Source of the DNA: Candidula unifasciata
Lineage: Eukaryota > Mollusca > Gastropoda > Stylommatophora > Geomitridae
Assembly (NCBI GenBank): GCA_905116865.2
Contig: CAJHNH020004890.1
Span: 450,001-514,000, forward strand
Reading direction: 5' to 3'
Length of the DNA: 64,000 nt
Shown: positions 24,516-37,373 of the stretch, piece after piece
Position numbering within the stretch: position 1 is the stretch's first letter
Layout of the letters: each line of letters opens with the position of its first letter
Made by a program: the position numbers and the translations under genes
The notes under the pieces: generated by a model
What the model was told of the DNA's origin: nothing
The model's input: only the letters and a program-made list of their open reading frames with translations
The model's database searches: none

Positions 24516-25509
24516 CTACTACCAGTAGAAACAGATTAATGTGGAACCGAACAAGAACACCATGAAATGTTAGTAATGTCGTCACCTGGAAATTCAGGAT
24601 GCAATTCTGGCCTGGTGACCATCGTCTTCCATCTGTATACTGTCTATTATTTTCTATTATTTCTCTTCATCAACACTTAGTGACGCCTCTGTAACTTCGC
24701 AGAAAACTTGCAAAACCTGGATCCCCTGGCCTCATTACAATAGAAACATTATCACTGATGGTGATGGTGGTGGTGGTGATGATGGTGGTTGTTGTGGTGG
24801 TTGTTGTGGTGGTAATGATGATGATGATGATAAACTAAACTGTAACGACTATGTCAGAACATGTAAAGTATCCAAGATTTTATTTTCTTTCTCTCGGTAG
24901 CTCTGAGTAAATACTGGTGCATTTCCTACAGTAAACACAAACCACTGCACCGTATTTTGACAAGCAAGTATAAACAATACGACAGCGAGGTCAGCGAAAT
25001 AGCACTTACAACGTCAGCTTTAGCCTGAGATACAGTGCTGGTAATGTGCTTCCGGCTTTATGTCAGGCACAGCTCACAGGGATAAGGGTACCGGGCAGTG
25101 AGTGACCTGGAGAGTGGGGACTAGCTTCACAAACTAGACATTGCGATTGCGCAACTAAGTGACACATAAGGATGATATAACAAGTGTATAAACGATCAAT
25201 TACAGGTTAAGGAAACTAGGCTGGCATCACTTTATATAAGACGATACACACCTTGAGAACTACTAGGTCAGTGTTCCTTAACTGATGTTCCGGGAAAATG
25301 TGCTCCTCGGTCAAATGTTACGACCTAAGCTGGCAGGAGCTACATGATTCAGCCACTACAATGCAGTATAAATATCTCTAAGCAGCAGCAGCAGATGTCG
25401 CAGTATCTGACATTTGTCATGTTCTGACATCGGACTGAATAAACAAACTGCTATCTACGTTTATAACTGTTTCTGTTTTTGGTTAGCTGTCAGATGGGCC
25501 GTGACAGTT
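24516..25509. other. Unassigned sequence with GGT/GAT triplets
   Basis: A degenerate GGT/GAT trinucleotide run lies at 24755-24833. No coding domain or other element recognised. Confidence 0.4.
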
Positions 25510-25860
25510 TCCCATGTTTTGGTGGTCTGCAGGTGTGGCTCTTGAGAAGAATATTGGGAATAACTTGGACTGCCAGAGTTAATTACAATGGCTGCCTAGA
25601 AATAGCTGACAAAAGTAGAACATTATGTACAACAATAAGAAGGATGCAAAGTTCTTTGGTCACGTGACGACTAGAGAGACCACTGGTAGAAGATGCAGAG
25701 GCAGGCAAAGAGAAATGATGGTGGCTGGCTCAAGACACTGGCATGATGGGATATCATCAGTAGAATTGATACAGATCCCAACAACCGAGATCTGTGGAGA
25801 TGCGTGAACGCTTACGCCAGCTGGCAAGGCACTTGATGATCACGATGATGATAATGATGC
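25510..25860 (+). mobile_element. LINE family C 3' end, copy C1
   Basis: Plus-strand frames give LLRRILGITWTARVNYNGCL and ADKSRTLCTTIRRMQ, then in the next frame KFFGHVTTRETTGRRCRGRQ and RHWHDGISSVELIQ. This is the post-RT C-terminal tail of an endonuclease/RT LINE. It ends in TACGCCAGCTGGCAAGGCAC followed by a GAT-rich tail (about 25845-25858), the same 3' terminus as copies C2 and C3. One frameshift is needed, so it is a pseudogene, 5'-truncated. Confidence 0.87.
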
Positions 25861-27040
25861 GGGTGAGAAAGGTTAAAGAATACTAGATTATACTTTGTAA
25901 AACTTTACATATGTCACATGTGTTGATCTGTTGGTGAACTAGTCAGGTATAATTGTATATATAACAGGGCACACTGGTGGACTAGACTGTCATAATTTTA
26001 CATATAACAGATCAGATCTAAATGAAACATACTTACATAAATTTATACGAGACATTACACAGATTTTTACACTGGCGGTTTAAATTTACATATAACACAC
26101 CATACATGGTTGAGCTAGACTAAGGTAACTTTATTTATGCAAGACCGTGCAGTTATGAACTAGGCTGACAGAACTTGTTTCTATGATAAACATTGTAGAA
26201 TGACACGCATGCACTAACTGCCCTCATCAACCATAACCTATTTAGAATAGGTCTACGTCTAGACGGCGGATCAACATCATGGCACAAGGGCAGTAACCCA
26301 TTAGTGCTCCGTTCTACTTCCGACTCAAGCCTGAGTATGAAAAATCTCAGCGAAGTGCACGAACTCCGTAGCACCAGCGAGGATCCTGAAATACTTTAGG
26401 TTGATTTTTAACTCCAAATTTTGATTGGGCAGCGCCGGTAGGCTACTCTTTTGGATTTCAAACTGCCAAGGGATTTCTTACGTGCGCAACAATATACACG
26501 GGCGTTCGATCTTACTACATAGAGACATTATTAAATACATTATAAATCAAGTGCTAAGTGTATTATAAAGAGTAGGGCGAGAATTACACTCCCAATACAT
26601 CTTAGGACCTGGGTATGACGCGGGTGTGTCTTCGTGTCTATGTGTATGTTGTCTGACCGTGCACGTGCTTCTGGGAGTAAGTGTACGCCTTTATACCTCA
26701 ACATGTTTGCGCGTGTATGTGTGTAAGTGTGCGCGTAAGTGTGTGTATAAGCGTGGATGCGTGTGTATTTACGCGCACGGGTATGTGTGCGTGCATGCTT
26801 GCCAGGCCTCTGAGGTGACAACTGGCAGGACGACAGTTTGCCTCCATGACCACCTCAAAGACGATGTTTACATGTAACAGCAGGAAACAAGTGAAGCGAT
26901 ATGAACATATGCCTGGACAGAGATCTTTTCCACGGAACTTTGTATCGGACACAGTTTGCTTGTGCAAAGATCAATGTTATCGCTATCAAGGAAAACACGT
27001 GAACAAGGCCAAAGTTTAATGGGATAATGGTCGCGGTAGA
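25861..27040. other. Unassigned sequence with GT-rich patch
   Basis: A degenerate GTGTGCG/TGTGTAT patch runs from about 26620 to 26800. Nothing else is recognised; the 73-codon minus frame at 26153-26374 has no known relative. Confidence 0.4.
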
Positions 27041-27049
27041 GGATAGACT

Positions 27050-27590
27050 ACTTGGGTCTCTGTGTGGGACGGGGCAGAGGCGGAAGTAAAGAATGAAGTA
27101 ATGGGTGTCTCCGTAGCGACAGCGGCGGAGGTAGGGAATATAGGGGTAAGGGAGAGGGTGGGGGGTCACCGTAGTGTAAGGAGCAGAGGCAGGAGTAAAT
27201 AACAGAGGAGTTGGGAGGAAAGGGGCTGTGTGGCGGAGGAGGGGGGTGTTCCCATAAGGAAAGAGACAAAGACAGCAGCAAAGAATGGAGGCTTAAGGGG
27301 CGGGGGTCTCTGTAGGGAAAGGGGAGAGACAGGAGACAAGAATATAGGAATCGGAAGAGGGGGCTTCACCAGAGGGTGGGGGGGGGGGCTAGGCAGGAGA
27401 AATCGTTTGTATGAGAGACTAAAGTATGAGAGTTTAAACGTTGTGGTGGGGTAATTTTTTCGTATGTGACTAAACGGGGTTGCCGTTTGTATGAGACTAA
27501 ACGTTATGGTGGGTTGGCGGTTTGTATGAGATACTAAAATACGGTGGCTTGGCCATTTGTGTGAGAGACTAAATGTTAAAAAGGGATGAC
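27050..27590. repeat. Diverged GGAG-rich and TATGAGA repeats
   Basis: From 27050 to 27400 four or five diverged units of about 65-80 bp carry GGGTCTCTGTAGG, GGAGAGACAGGAG and AATATAGGRRT motifs. From 27400 to 27590 about four units of roughly 50 bp carry GTTTGTATGAGAGACTAAA and GGTGGGTTGG. Both are old arrays with many indels. Confidence 0.6.
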
Positions 27591-27692
27591 GAATCAGGGA
27601 GTTACCGTTATTACGGATCCAATGTCTAACCGTAAGACTTGAGAGAATCCGCCATTCGGCTTTCTAGGCCATGTGTTGTAGTTGAAAATTGG

Positions 27693-27695
<3 letters not shown>

Positions 27696-27780
<85 letters not shown>
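27696..27780. repeat. (GT)n-(GA)n microsatellite
   Basis: About 18 GT followed by about 24 GA dinucleotides. Confidence 0.97.
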
Positions 27781-27783
<3 letters not shown>

Positions 27784-28359
27784 AGCTGAAACAGCAACGG
27801 CTATTGCGGTTGAGATAGTATGAGAAATACTATACAAGAAATTAGAACTGGCACCTATAGTCACTGATCAGGATTCAAACATACCATACATAACAAAACA
27901 TAACCCTTGACCCACTAGGGTCGTGGAGGTGTACTGATTGCTTTGAATCACTAGCACATAAAACCCGTCATCATTCTCTGTCTTCCGCTTGATGAATAAG
28001 TGTATGATCCAACATACTATTTCCAAATGATGTTGATGATGTCTCTACAAGAACAAGTGTACTTTGGTCCACAATGAGGGAGTAGTAGGAGTTAAAACGA
28101 AATTGGGTCTAGAATGATGTCTGTTGTCCGTTCATTCTCAACCCCGAGACCAAGAGCAATGTGACAATGCTTTTACCGTTAATTCCGCCTCATTAAATGT
28201 GATCTTCCGAGAAGCGCTCATGCGAGAAATAGACATTAACTTTGCGTCTGCATATGAAAACAATTGCACCAGTGTCAGCATGACGCCGGCCTAAACATGG
28301 GCACTGCCATTAATTCATTAGGCCACCCAGGGCAGGCTGTGTACAGGACATATCCAATT
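27781..28359. other. Unassigned sequence
   Basis: No gene, element or repeat recognised. Confidence 0.35.
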
Positions 28360-28990
28360 CTCATATTAGTCGTTCTTGTATGTAGATATCTAGCAGTACA
28401 CGCTGTATGTAAATATCACTTTCTATAAACTGTCACTGTGTAAATATCTAGTCCTATTAACTCTGTTCTATAAACGGTCTCAGAGTAAATATGTAATTCT
28501 ATATACTACCTCTGTATAAATTTCAACTTCTATAAACTGGCTCGCCCCTCCCCTTTCTGTCTCTCTACAGATATATATATATATACAGAGATAGAGGGGG
28601 GAGTGGTTGGAAGGGGGGGGGTTCTATATGTAAATATCTAGCTCTGTAAATTATATTTGTGTAAATGTATCGTTCTTTGAAGTGACTATGTTAATATATA
28701 GTTCTATAAACTATCTCTGTGTAAATATCCAAACCTGTAACACGTCCTCATGTAAATATCTAGATCTATGTACTGCAAAAATATATAGTTCTATAAACTG
28801 TTCATGTTTAAATATCTAGTTCTGTAAACTCACTCGGTGTAAATATCAAATACTATAAAATGCATGTATGTAAATATCCAGTTTCATAACTATCTCTATA
28901 AATATCTAGTTCCATGAATTATCTCTACATAAATATCTACCTTTATAAAATGTCTCTGTGTAAATATCAAATTGTAAAATAATACACCAG
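28360..28990. repeat. Old AT-rich minisatellite
   Basis: About 15 diverged units of roughly 30-40 bp with the core GTAAATATCTAGTTCTATAA followed by ACT and CTCTGT. At 28545-28625 the array is interrupted by CTCTACAGATATATATAT and its near-complement TATATATATACAGAGATAGA, which can form a hairpin, plus a G-rich run. Confidence 0.8.
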
Positions 28991-29120
28991 TATATGTTAT
29001 CTACTACAGATGTCTAGAAACGGCAAGCGCCACGTGGGTGTAACCCTATTGGGGGCGGCTTAACGCTTACATCCTGGTGTCTGTCTCACTGTCAATTATT
29101 CTTTATTCATTACAATTAGC

Positions 29121-29121
<1 letters not shown>

Positions 29122-29184
<63 letters not shown>
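29122..29184. repeat. (GA)n microsatellite
   Basis: Thirty-one uninterrupted GA dinucleotides. Confidence 0.97.
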
Positions 29185-29188
<4 letters not shown>

Positions 29189-32100
29189 TTGTGTACTTTG
29201 ACTGTATTTACGTCATATATTTACCATACTTTAGGCTCGTGTAGAAAGAGAGCGAGGGGTGTCCTTGAGTCAAGCTTTAAGGGGCGCATAGCTAATGCAT
29301 AAGCCCCTGACTGGGCAGGTTAGGGTTGTATTCTTACCCCTGACAGAAGACATACCACCGCTTTAGCAAGGATTTGAACCCGGTTCGAATGCTTTAAATT
29401 ATTTCGCTCTGAACTGTGTATTGCTTAATTCTTTACTGGTGTGCCTTCTTAATGGTAAAAAAGGTTTGGTCTAGACAGTTCTAGCTCCATCTTGGAGAAA
29501 AAAATGTACAAGTCGACCACGTTTAACGTGGCAGATCTCCTTATATCCACATCACAACGATCATAGCTGACTTAACGCCTTCAGCTGACCTACCCACTAA
29601 AGCCAAGCAATATTTCTAAAAGCCTTAATGTTGATTCCACAATGGTCACGGCATCGCTACCGAGGGCAAACTCTTTAAATCAAAATTGATTTTCTGAACT
29701 TCTTCACAAACTTTCTTACGATGCAACTCTTGTAACTGAGTTCGCAATAAAGTCAACATAACGACGATGCTTATTATGGTGGTGCTAATGGTTATGATAA
29801 TACTAAAGTGCCGTTTGTTGCTGCTATATTCAAGACAATACAAACTACTACCATAATCGCAATTTTATAATCGTCTAATAATGTCCCGCTGCCTATATTA
29901 CGCGGAATTATAACTCCTGCAAAAAGATTCTTCAAAGGCATGTGGTTCGGTCTCTATCCAAGAGCTGCTGTTGGCACCCAATGCGTCCCACAAAGTATGA
30001 CACTCAATATCTTAGGCGACGACACCACACCTTTGGGTATCCTATACATCCTCACTTGTGAACCTGAGAATATATCCCCCCCCCCCCCCAACCCCTTACT
30101 TTTTTCCCATACCCCACAACGACGAATCAAGCCACCAAAGCCTAAATAGGTGGGAACGATTATACTTTCATATCTGCGGGAAATGTGTTTGAATGATGGA
30201 GTGGAAAGTTTGAATCCTTTACATAGACTCAGGCGGGGTACAATGGGGTGAGGATATCAGTTTTCCTCCTCTCAATATTTCCTTCGCATACAATACTGAG
30301 ATCTCAGCAGTACCCACTAAATATCTGGATTGTCACAGGTCAAGAAAGAGAATCCTGCCCTCGTTAGATATTTAGCTATGATGGTTTGCAAGTGCTCTAA
30401 CCACTCGGCCACTTAGGTTTAGTTCGACGATGACGATAGCTCATAACAAAAGAGAATTAAAAAAAAAAATACAAGCACTAAAAATTGTTCTTACTAGAGA
30501 CACAGTTTCTCCAATTCCCAGATCAGGTGCCAGCATTTCCCCATACAACAGAACGGTAGACATTTTATAGAAAACGCATTTTCTCCGGGACGAAAATTAC
30601 TGTACCATCAGTGACACTGTACCGCCGTTTGTCTGGTTGTTTCTTGTACCGATAACCCGAGCCCTCCAAGTAATGCACATAATATGTTGTTTCCTGTGGC
30701 GCTATCTGAAACTACTGCACAATCTTTGCAAATTAGATCCGCACTGTTGTCACTCACATCCCTAGGGTTTCCAAACAGTGTAGCCATTGATCTGTCTGAT
30801 TTCCGCCGCTTCCGAAATCTCCTAATGCATCGAGTCTCGTGCATTCACAGATCGTTGGATTTTTCCCCCTTTTGCGGTTTCGTGTTTTGTTTCTTTTCGC
30901 ATAATTTAGTATAGTTTGATATATTTAGAAATGTCGTGGCCAACTGAAATGGATAATCTAAGTGTTTTTATGAATGTATGACAAAGCTAATGGCATATCA
31001 CAGCAGAAAAAGGTCGTGAATATGTTGGCCACATTTTGAGAAGAAGCATACAACCAAACACTGGAAAATATTTACAAGGTTCAGATTATTGAGGAGAGAA
31101 AGGGGATAGAGAAAGACAGAGACAGACGGAGGGAAAAAAGGACTGAAAGACACAGACAGAACTAGACATTTAATAAAAACAGAGACAGGGGAAAAAGGGG
31201 GAGATAGGAGAAAGACTGAGAAACAAAGAAACATAGACAGAAAGTAAGACACAGAGGAGAGGGACAGAGATGATTCATGACAAACTTTCACTTAGGAAGG
31301 CATACATACAGTGAGACATTTTGTGGCAGATGCTTCAGTGTAGAGAAGAATAAGAATTACAACTCACGCCAACTGACAGAGTACATCCTGATGATTATGA
31401 TGATGGCGATGATGATGATAACGACAGACATTTCCCAATAACAGATGTAGAGACACTATAGAGATTATGTCCTTTTCCTTGATATCGTTTTCGTCTGTTA
31501 AATGCTAGGCGCTACCATGACGAGAATAATGCACATATGCAGCAAACGCAGGTATAGTCGCTAATGAGTTGTTAACCATGATGTTGTACAACAACAACAA
31601 CATCACCGCATCATGATAATAATCATCACCATCCACTTTTGACATCAAGCATCAATGGAAGTTGAGCGCACCCTGTGTGACACTGGTACTCGTGTGACTG
31701 CAGGTGAATATACTGTCCCCACACACACAAACTGCCTTTAATGCCTGTATTTATCACTGCTACGGTGTAGCCCGGGGGACGGGGTCATCTTAGCCTGACG
31801 ATTGACACCGCATGGCTGGTGCTGTCGTCACGGACTGTTCTGGTTTTGATTTGATTTTTGCTTTTCTCAGAAAAAAAAAATCCTCGGCCTTACCGGGGAT
31901 TCGAATTTGCGTCTCCCGCTTGATAGCCCATCGACTATGGTGAAGATTAAAAGATGAATGTACAACATCTTGAATGTCGCCGACCCAGTGTCTTCTAGTT
32001 CGCCCTAGTGGCAGATGATGCTATTTGAAACTGTAATTCGAAGTGAGGCCAATCTTTAGCTTTAAGTTTAGTGAATGCGTCTCACAACTTCATGATCCTA

Positions 32101-32449
32101 AAGTACTGTGGTCGTTTTCCGCGGCAAACGGTTTATTTGTAAAAAAAACACTGTGTTGCTTTCGGGCGAGGATATGAGAATCACACCGTGGAGGTGATAG
32201 GGGCCTCACTATGTAATGCATCTAAAGACAGCAGGGAGTGGACTGTAGCCAACCTTCATAGCGAAGACGGCACACAATATTTGAGTCTTTGATTCTAAGC
32301 GACTTGGTCAATATGTTGTTGTTGTTTTGTTTTTTTTGCAAACACGCCAAACAGCAACACGAATGCATCATCTATGTCATTTTAATACTGACTACGAACC
32401 CCAGCCTTTCCTTTTAACTATCTACAGGATAGATTTTGGTGACAACAAT
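29185..32449. other. Unassigned sequence with tRNA-like patches
   Basis: Largely unrecognised. At 30365-30425 the minus strand reads AAGTGGCCGAGTGGTTAGAG, a good A box with no clear B box. At 29335-29395 there is GGTTCGAATGC-like text. C-runs lie near 30070-30090 and GAT triplets near 31385-31420. I see no exon. Confidence 0.4.
31745..31935 (-). mobile_element. Possible tRNA-derived SINE
   Basis: On the minus strand a head with the B box AATTCGAATCCCC is followed by GGCCGAGGA and a T-run, the same layout (head, GGA, T-run, body) as the SINE at 52792. The A box is weak and the body is not clearly the same. Confidence 0.45.
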
Positions 32450-34215
32450 TAGATCTTACTGTCAACACATATGGCTTGTGTCAACATACAGGTCTTAGTG
32501 TCAACACATATGGCTTGTGTCAACATACAGGTCTTGGTGTCAACACGTATGGCTTGTGTCAACATACTGGTCTTGGTGTCAACACATATGGCTTGTGTCA
32601 ACATACTGGTCTTGGTGTCAACACATATGGCTTGTGTCAACATACAGGTCTTGGTGTCAACACATATGGCTTGTGTCAACATACAGGTCTTGGTGTCAAC
32701 ACATATGGCTTGGGTCAACATACAGGTCTTGGTGTCAACACACATGGCTTGTGTCAACAAACAGGTCTTAGTGTCAACACATATGGCTTGTGTCAACATA
32801 CAGGTCTTGGTGTCAACACATATGGCTTAGGTCAACATACAGGTCTTGGTGTCAACACACATGGCTTGTGTCAACATACAGGTCTTGGTGTCAACACGTA
32901 TGGCTTGTGTCAACATACTGGTCTTGGTGTCAACACATATGGCTTGTGTCAACATACAGGTCTTGGTGTCAACACACATGGCTTGGGTCAACATACAGGT
33001 CTTGGTGTCAACAAGTATGGCTGGTTTCAACATACTGGTCTTGGTGTCAACAGATATGGCTTGTGTCAACATACAAGTCTGGGTGTCAACACATATGGCT
33101 TGTGTCAGCATACAGGTCTTGGTGTCAACAGATATGGCTTGTGTCAACATACAGGTCTTGGTGTCAACACACATGGCTTGTGTCAACATACAGGTCTTGG
33201 TGTCAACACATATGGCTTAGGTCAACATACAGGTCTTGGTGTCAACACGTATGGCTGGTTTCAACATACAGGTCTTGGTGTCAACACATATGGCTTGTGT
33301 CAACATACAGGTCTTGGTGTCAACAGATATGGCTTGTGTCAACATACAAGTCTGGGTGTCAACACATATGGCTTGTGTCAACATACAGGTCTTAGTGTCA
33401 ACACATATGGCTTGTGTCAACATACAGGTCTTGGTGTCAACAGATATGGCTTGTGTCAACATACAGGTCTTGGTGTCAACACACATGGCTTGTGTCAACA
33501 TACAGGTCTTGGTGTCAACACATGGCTTGTGTCAACATACAGGTCTTGGTGTCAACACACGTGGCTTGTGTCAACATACATGTCTTGGTGTCAACATACA
33601 TGTCTTGGTGTCAACACCAATGGCTTGGGTCAACATACAGGTCTTGGTGAAAACACACATGGCTTGTGTCAACATACAGGTCTTGGTGTCAACACATATG
33701 GCTTGTGTCAACATACCGGTCTTAGTGTCAATACACATGGCTTGTGTCAACATACCGGTCCTGGTGTCAACACACATGGCGTGTGTCAACATACAGGTCT
33801 TGGTGTCAACACACATGGCTTGTGTCAACATACAGGTCTTGGTGTCAACACATATGGCTTGTGTCAACATACAGGTCTTGGTGTCAACACATATGGCTTG
33901 TGTCAACATACAGGTCTTAGTGTCAACACATATGGCTTGTGTCAACATACTGGTCTTGGTGTCAACACATATGGCTTGTCTCAACATACAAGTCTGGGTG
34001 TCAACACATATGGCTTGTGTCAACATAAAGGTCTTGGTGTCAACACATATGGCTTGTGTCAACATACAGGTCTTGGTGTCAACACACATGGCTTGTGTCA
34101 ACATACAGGTCTTGGTGTCAACATATATGGCTTGTGTCAACATACAGGTCTTAGTGTCAACACACATGGCTTGTGTCAGCATACAGGTCTTAGTGTCAAC
34201 ACATGGGTTTGGGAG
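32450..34215. repeat. 39-bp tandem repeat, about 45 copies
   Basis: Unit GGTCTTGGTGTCAACACATA, T, GGCTTGTGTCAACATACA. Each unit is an old dimer: a 21-bp half and an 18-bp half both centred on TGTCAACA. Variants (ACACGTATGG, ACACACATGG, AACAGATATGG, CAAGTCTGGG) recur in order, showing block duplications. Thirty-nine is a multiple of 3, so all frames without a stop in one unit stay open, giving a 592-codon frame and others on both strands. No start context, splice sites or non-repetitive domain supports translation. Confidence 0.97.
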
Positions 34216-34564
34216 GTCCCCAAAAAAATCGGTCTGTATGATAAACTAAAATAGGTCTTAATGATAACAAATAGGCATTCCTAACAATACATCGGTCTTG
34301 GTGTCAACATGTAAGTCTAGGAAAAACAAATGGGTTTTTGTGGCAGGAAATATGTAGGTATGACACCCCCCTTTCCTCCTCATACCCCCCCCCCCCCTCC
34401 CGGGAGAATGAAAATAATTGGTTTTATTAACAAGAAACATGTGATTCTGATAACAAATAGCTTTGGTGACAATACGCAATTCTTTGAGGCACATTAAGTG
34501 TGGTGACAACACAGAACACCTCGTGACAGATCTTGGTGACATTATAAAGATCTGTAGTTAATTA
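34216..34564. other. Unassigned flank of the 39-bp array
   Basis: Degenerate echoes of the array (GGTCTTGGTGTCAACATGTA near 34293, GATCTTGGTGACATTATA near 34531) are separated by unrelated DNA with a C-run near 34385-34397. Confidence 0.55.
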
Positions 34565-34574
34565 ATGTAGTTGA

Positions 34575-34845
34575 ACAAATAAAGGTAGTAACGTGACAGA
34601 CACTGCAACAAAGGTAGTAACGTGACGGACACTGCAACAAAGGTAGTAACGTGACGGACACTGCAATAAAGGTAGTAACGTGACAGACATTGCAACAAAG
34701 GTAGTAACGTGACAGACACTGCAACAAAGGTAGTAACGTGACAGACACTGCAATAAAGGTAGTAACGTGACAGACACTGCAACAAAGGTAGTAACGTGAC
34801 GGACACTGCAATAAAGGTAGTACCGTGACAGACACTGCAATAAAA
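34575..34845. repeat. 29-bp tandem repeat, 9 copies
   Basis: Unit ACAAAGGTAGTAACGTGACA, GACACTGCA. Units differ at two sites (CAACA or CAATA; GACA or GACG). Confidence 0.97.
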
Positions 34846-36149
34846 TTACAATGTGCTCACCCTTTGGACATTCTTAGTCATTTCTAATGATCAAAGCTGA
34901 CGGGTTCCTTGTCTGACCGCTTCAAGTCCAAATAATTTAAAATACTTGGCTTGGTCGACTCTGAGGCCGATATGGTAGGAAACAACCTTCCTGTCAGGTA
35001 ATGAGCTGTGACCAATGACGTGGTGAGCCTTCAGTTACCACCACTATACACCACGGCGATTCTCTATAAAACCAAACAGCCCCCACACTTACGTCAACTG
35101 TCAACATGTAATTGTTCAAATATGTGCTGACAGGAGAAATATGCCGATGAAAGCCCCGAAATGTCGAACAATGACATTAATTCAATCCCCGTCTCACCGT
35201 CATAATGTCATTACGTGCCCTAATGCTACGCTTCTTGATACGTCGCCTCGTGAGGGGTAATTCAGCGGCCATCTGAATATAAAACGGTAAAGTTGTAGAT
35301 GGAAACATCGTGTAGCAGGTTGCTGTCAGCAGGTCAACAAAGCACTCACTCAAAGAATGGTCATCGCTGTTCTCACTTGGCAGAAAAAATAAGTCTCCGG
35401 GTGATTACTGGATCTAGGCAGCTCCTCCATGATTGAAAATCAGCTTGTTCCTCTCTCAAGATTGTATCCTATAATCCTTCAATCGTGTTAATAGTTATTT
35501 GACAAACGATATTGGATATGATATCTACATCAAGCTACCGACCCAGGCTGTATGTAATATCGGGCACACGCAACTGAACATAAGTGACACTGAATGCATT
35601 AGTGCGGTTAAGTAAGATATACGTTTAGAAAAGGGCGTGCATGTCAAAATCACAACTCTTTTACAGTTTATAGCGGGCGAGACACGAGGAAGCCAAAGTG
35701 AATTTGCTGGCTAACTATCCAAGACAGAACATGCCAGGAAATAGCTATAAAAAGTCCTTTGGTAAAAAATCAATCAACAGCAACGGTCCTGTGTATTTTC
35801 GGGAAAGCGCAAGGAATCTATGATGACAATACTAGCAATGATGAATGTGCTCAGCTGTTGTTGATAAAACTAAGCATGAAAACAAAACGAAAAATGAAAA
35901 TTACAATTCCAACCACAGTTGTAACTTGTGTAGTTACCTTTGTACGCTTGATTCCTACAGTTTGCGGTTGTCTCCCGGACCACATTTACTATGTAAAAGA
36001 AAAAGTAAAGTTCCCTTTTCACGCCTTTCGGCGCATCGCTATGAACAGGCCCTAAACCGGCTAAGCTATACACATCTCTGAGACACCCAGTAGTAGAACA
36101 ATTATGCCAGAATGCCATATAATCTTAAAAACAGTTAATGGACATGTCT
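34846..36149. other. Unassigned sequence
   Basis: No recognised coding domain. The 98-codon frame at 35759-36055 has overlapping frames on both strands and no family match. A hammerhead-like core near 35140-35170 is discussed in findings. Confidence 0.4.
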
Positions 36150-36256
36150 TCTTCACTTTTTTAATAACAAAACATATAATGTTTCAGCTTCAGAGACAGG
36201 ATGCTGTTTATTAGTCAATCTTCCTTGATGTTAAGATCTTTCAAGATGTCAAAATA
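36150..36256 (-). mobile_element. LINE family G fragment, copy G2
   Basis: Shares GGATGCTGTTTATTAG, CAATCTT(T/C)CTTGATGTT and AGATCTTT(T/C)AA(A/G)ATGTC with LINE G at 3755-3840, same orientation. About 105 bp of the post-RT region. It ends abruptly at 36256, next to unrelated DNA. Confidence 0.85.
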
Positions 36257-37373
36257 AGATATGCATATTAAAAAAAAAACTCAATCAAGCATAAGACCAT
36301 GTACGATTATACAGGAAGCAAAATATCATCACATGAAATTATGGAAGCAGAGACGGAACACAGGTGGAATAAAGTAGATCAAATCAACGGAAAGATGTAT
36401 CCGATCTCTTCTTCTGCCTTTCTATCCCCCAATGGAGCATAGGCCCTCAACCAACTCACACCAAGTCGTTCTATCCTTCGCCATTGCATGGAGCTCTCCC
36501 CATGTCCTCCCAATCTTTCTAACCTCGTTCTCCAGCTCTCTTCTCCATGTGTTTTTTGGCCTTCCTTTATTCCTATGCCCCTGTGGGTTCCAATGCAAAG
36601 ACATTCTAGTTATGCTGTCTTCCTGTTTTCTCAGTGTGTGCCCTATCCAACGCCAGCGTCTTTTCCTTACCTCCTGATCCACTGGAGCCTGTTTAGTTCT
36701 CTCCCAAAGTTCTAAATTAGTTATTCGATCATACCATTTTATTCCCTCTATTCTGCGCAGGCACCAGTTAATGAATGTCTGTAATTTATTAGTAATTGCC
36801 TTGGTTCTTCTCCATGTTTCCGCCCCATACAATAGTACTGATTTGACATTAGAATAAAAAAATTTTTGTTTAGTGTTTCTTGTAGTTTCTTTTGACCTCC
36901 ACAAATTTCCTAGTGCTATGAAAGCCCCTCTTGCCTTTTGTATTCTTATTTTAATATCTCTATCAGTTCCTCCATCTTTATCTACATTACTGCCCAAATA
37001 GGTGTACGACTCCACGTCTTGGAGTGGGGTGCCATTAAGAGAAACCACATTACTATTTGCCTGATTTATTCTCATTATCTTTGTCTTTCCTTTATGGATT
37101 TTCAGACCAAGCTGCTGTGATCTTGCATTATGTATATTTAATTTATCTTGCATCTGATTCCGTGAATGGGACAGAAGAGCAATATCATCAGCGAAGTCCA
37201 GATCATCAAGCTGTTTTGTAGGGGTCCACTGAATTCCATTCTTGGTGTTAGCAGTTACTGTTTTCATAGTCCAGTCTATTACCAGTAAAAATAAGAGAGG
37301 CGACAAAAGTCATCCCTGTCGCACACCTGTTTTTATTTCAAATGCATCTGTTAGCTTTCCCTAATGAAGAACT

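Noticed and set aside
25270..25310. hAT-like end CAGTGTTCCTTAACTGATG
   Set aside because: It looks like a hAT terminus, but I found neither an inverted partner nor an 8-bp duplication.
32476..34254. 592-codon open frame with a 13-residue repeat (GLCQHTGLGVNTY)
   Set aside because: The 39-bp period is divisible by 3, so frames without a stop in one unit stay open on both strands. No non-repetitive domain, signal peptide or promoter.
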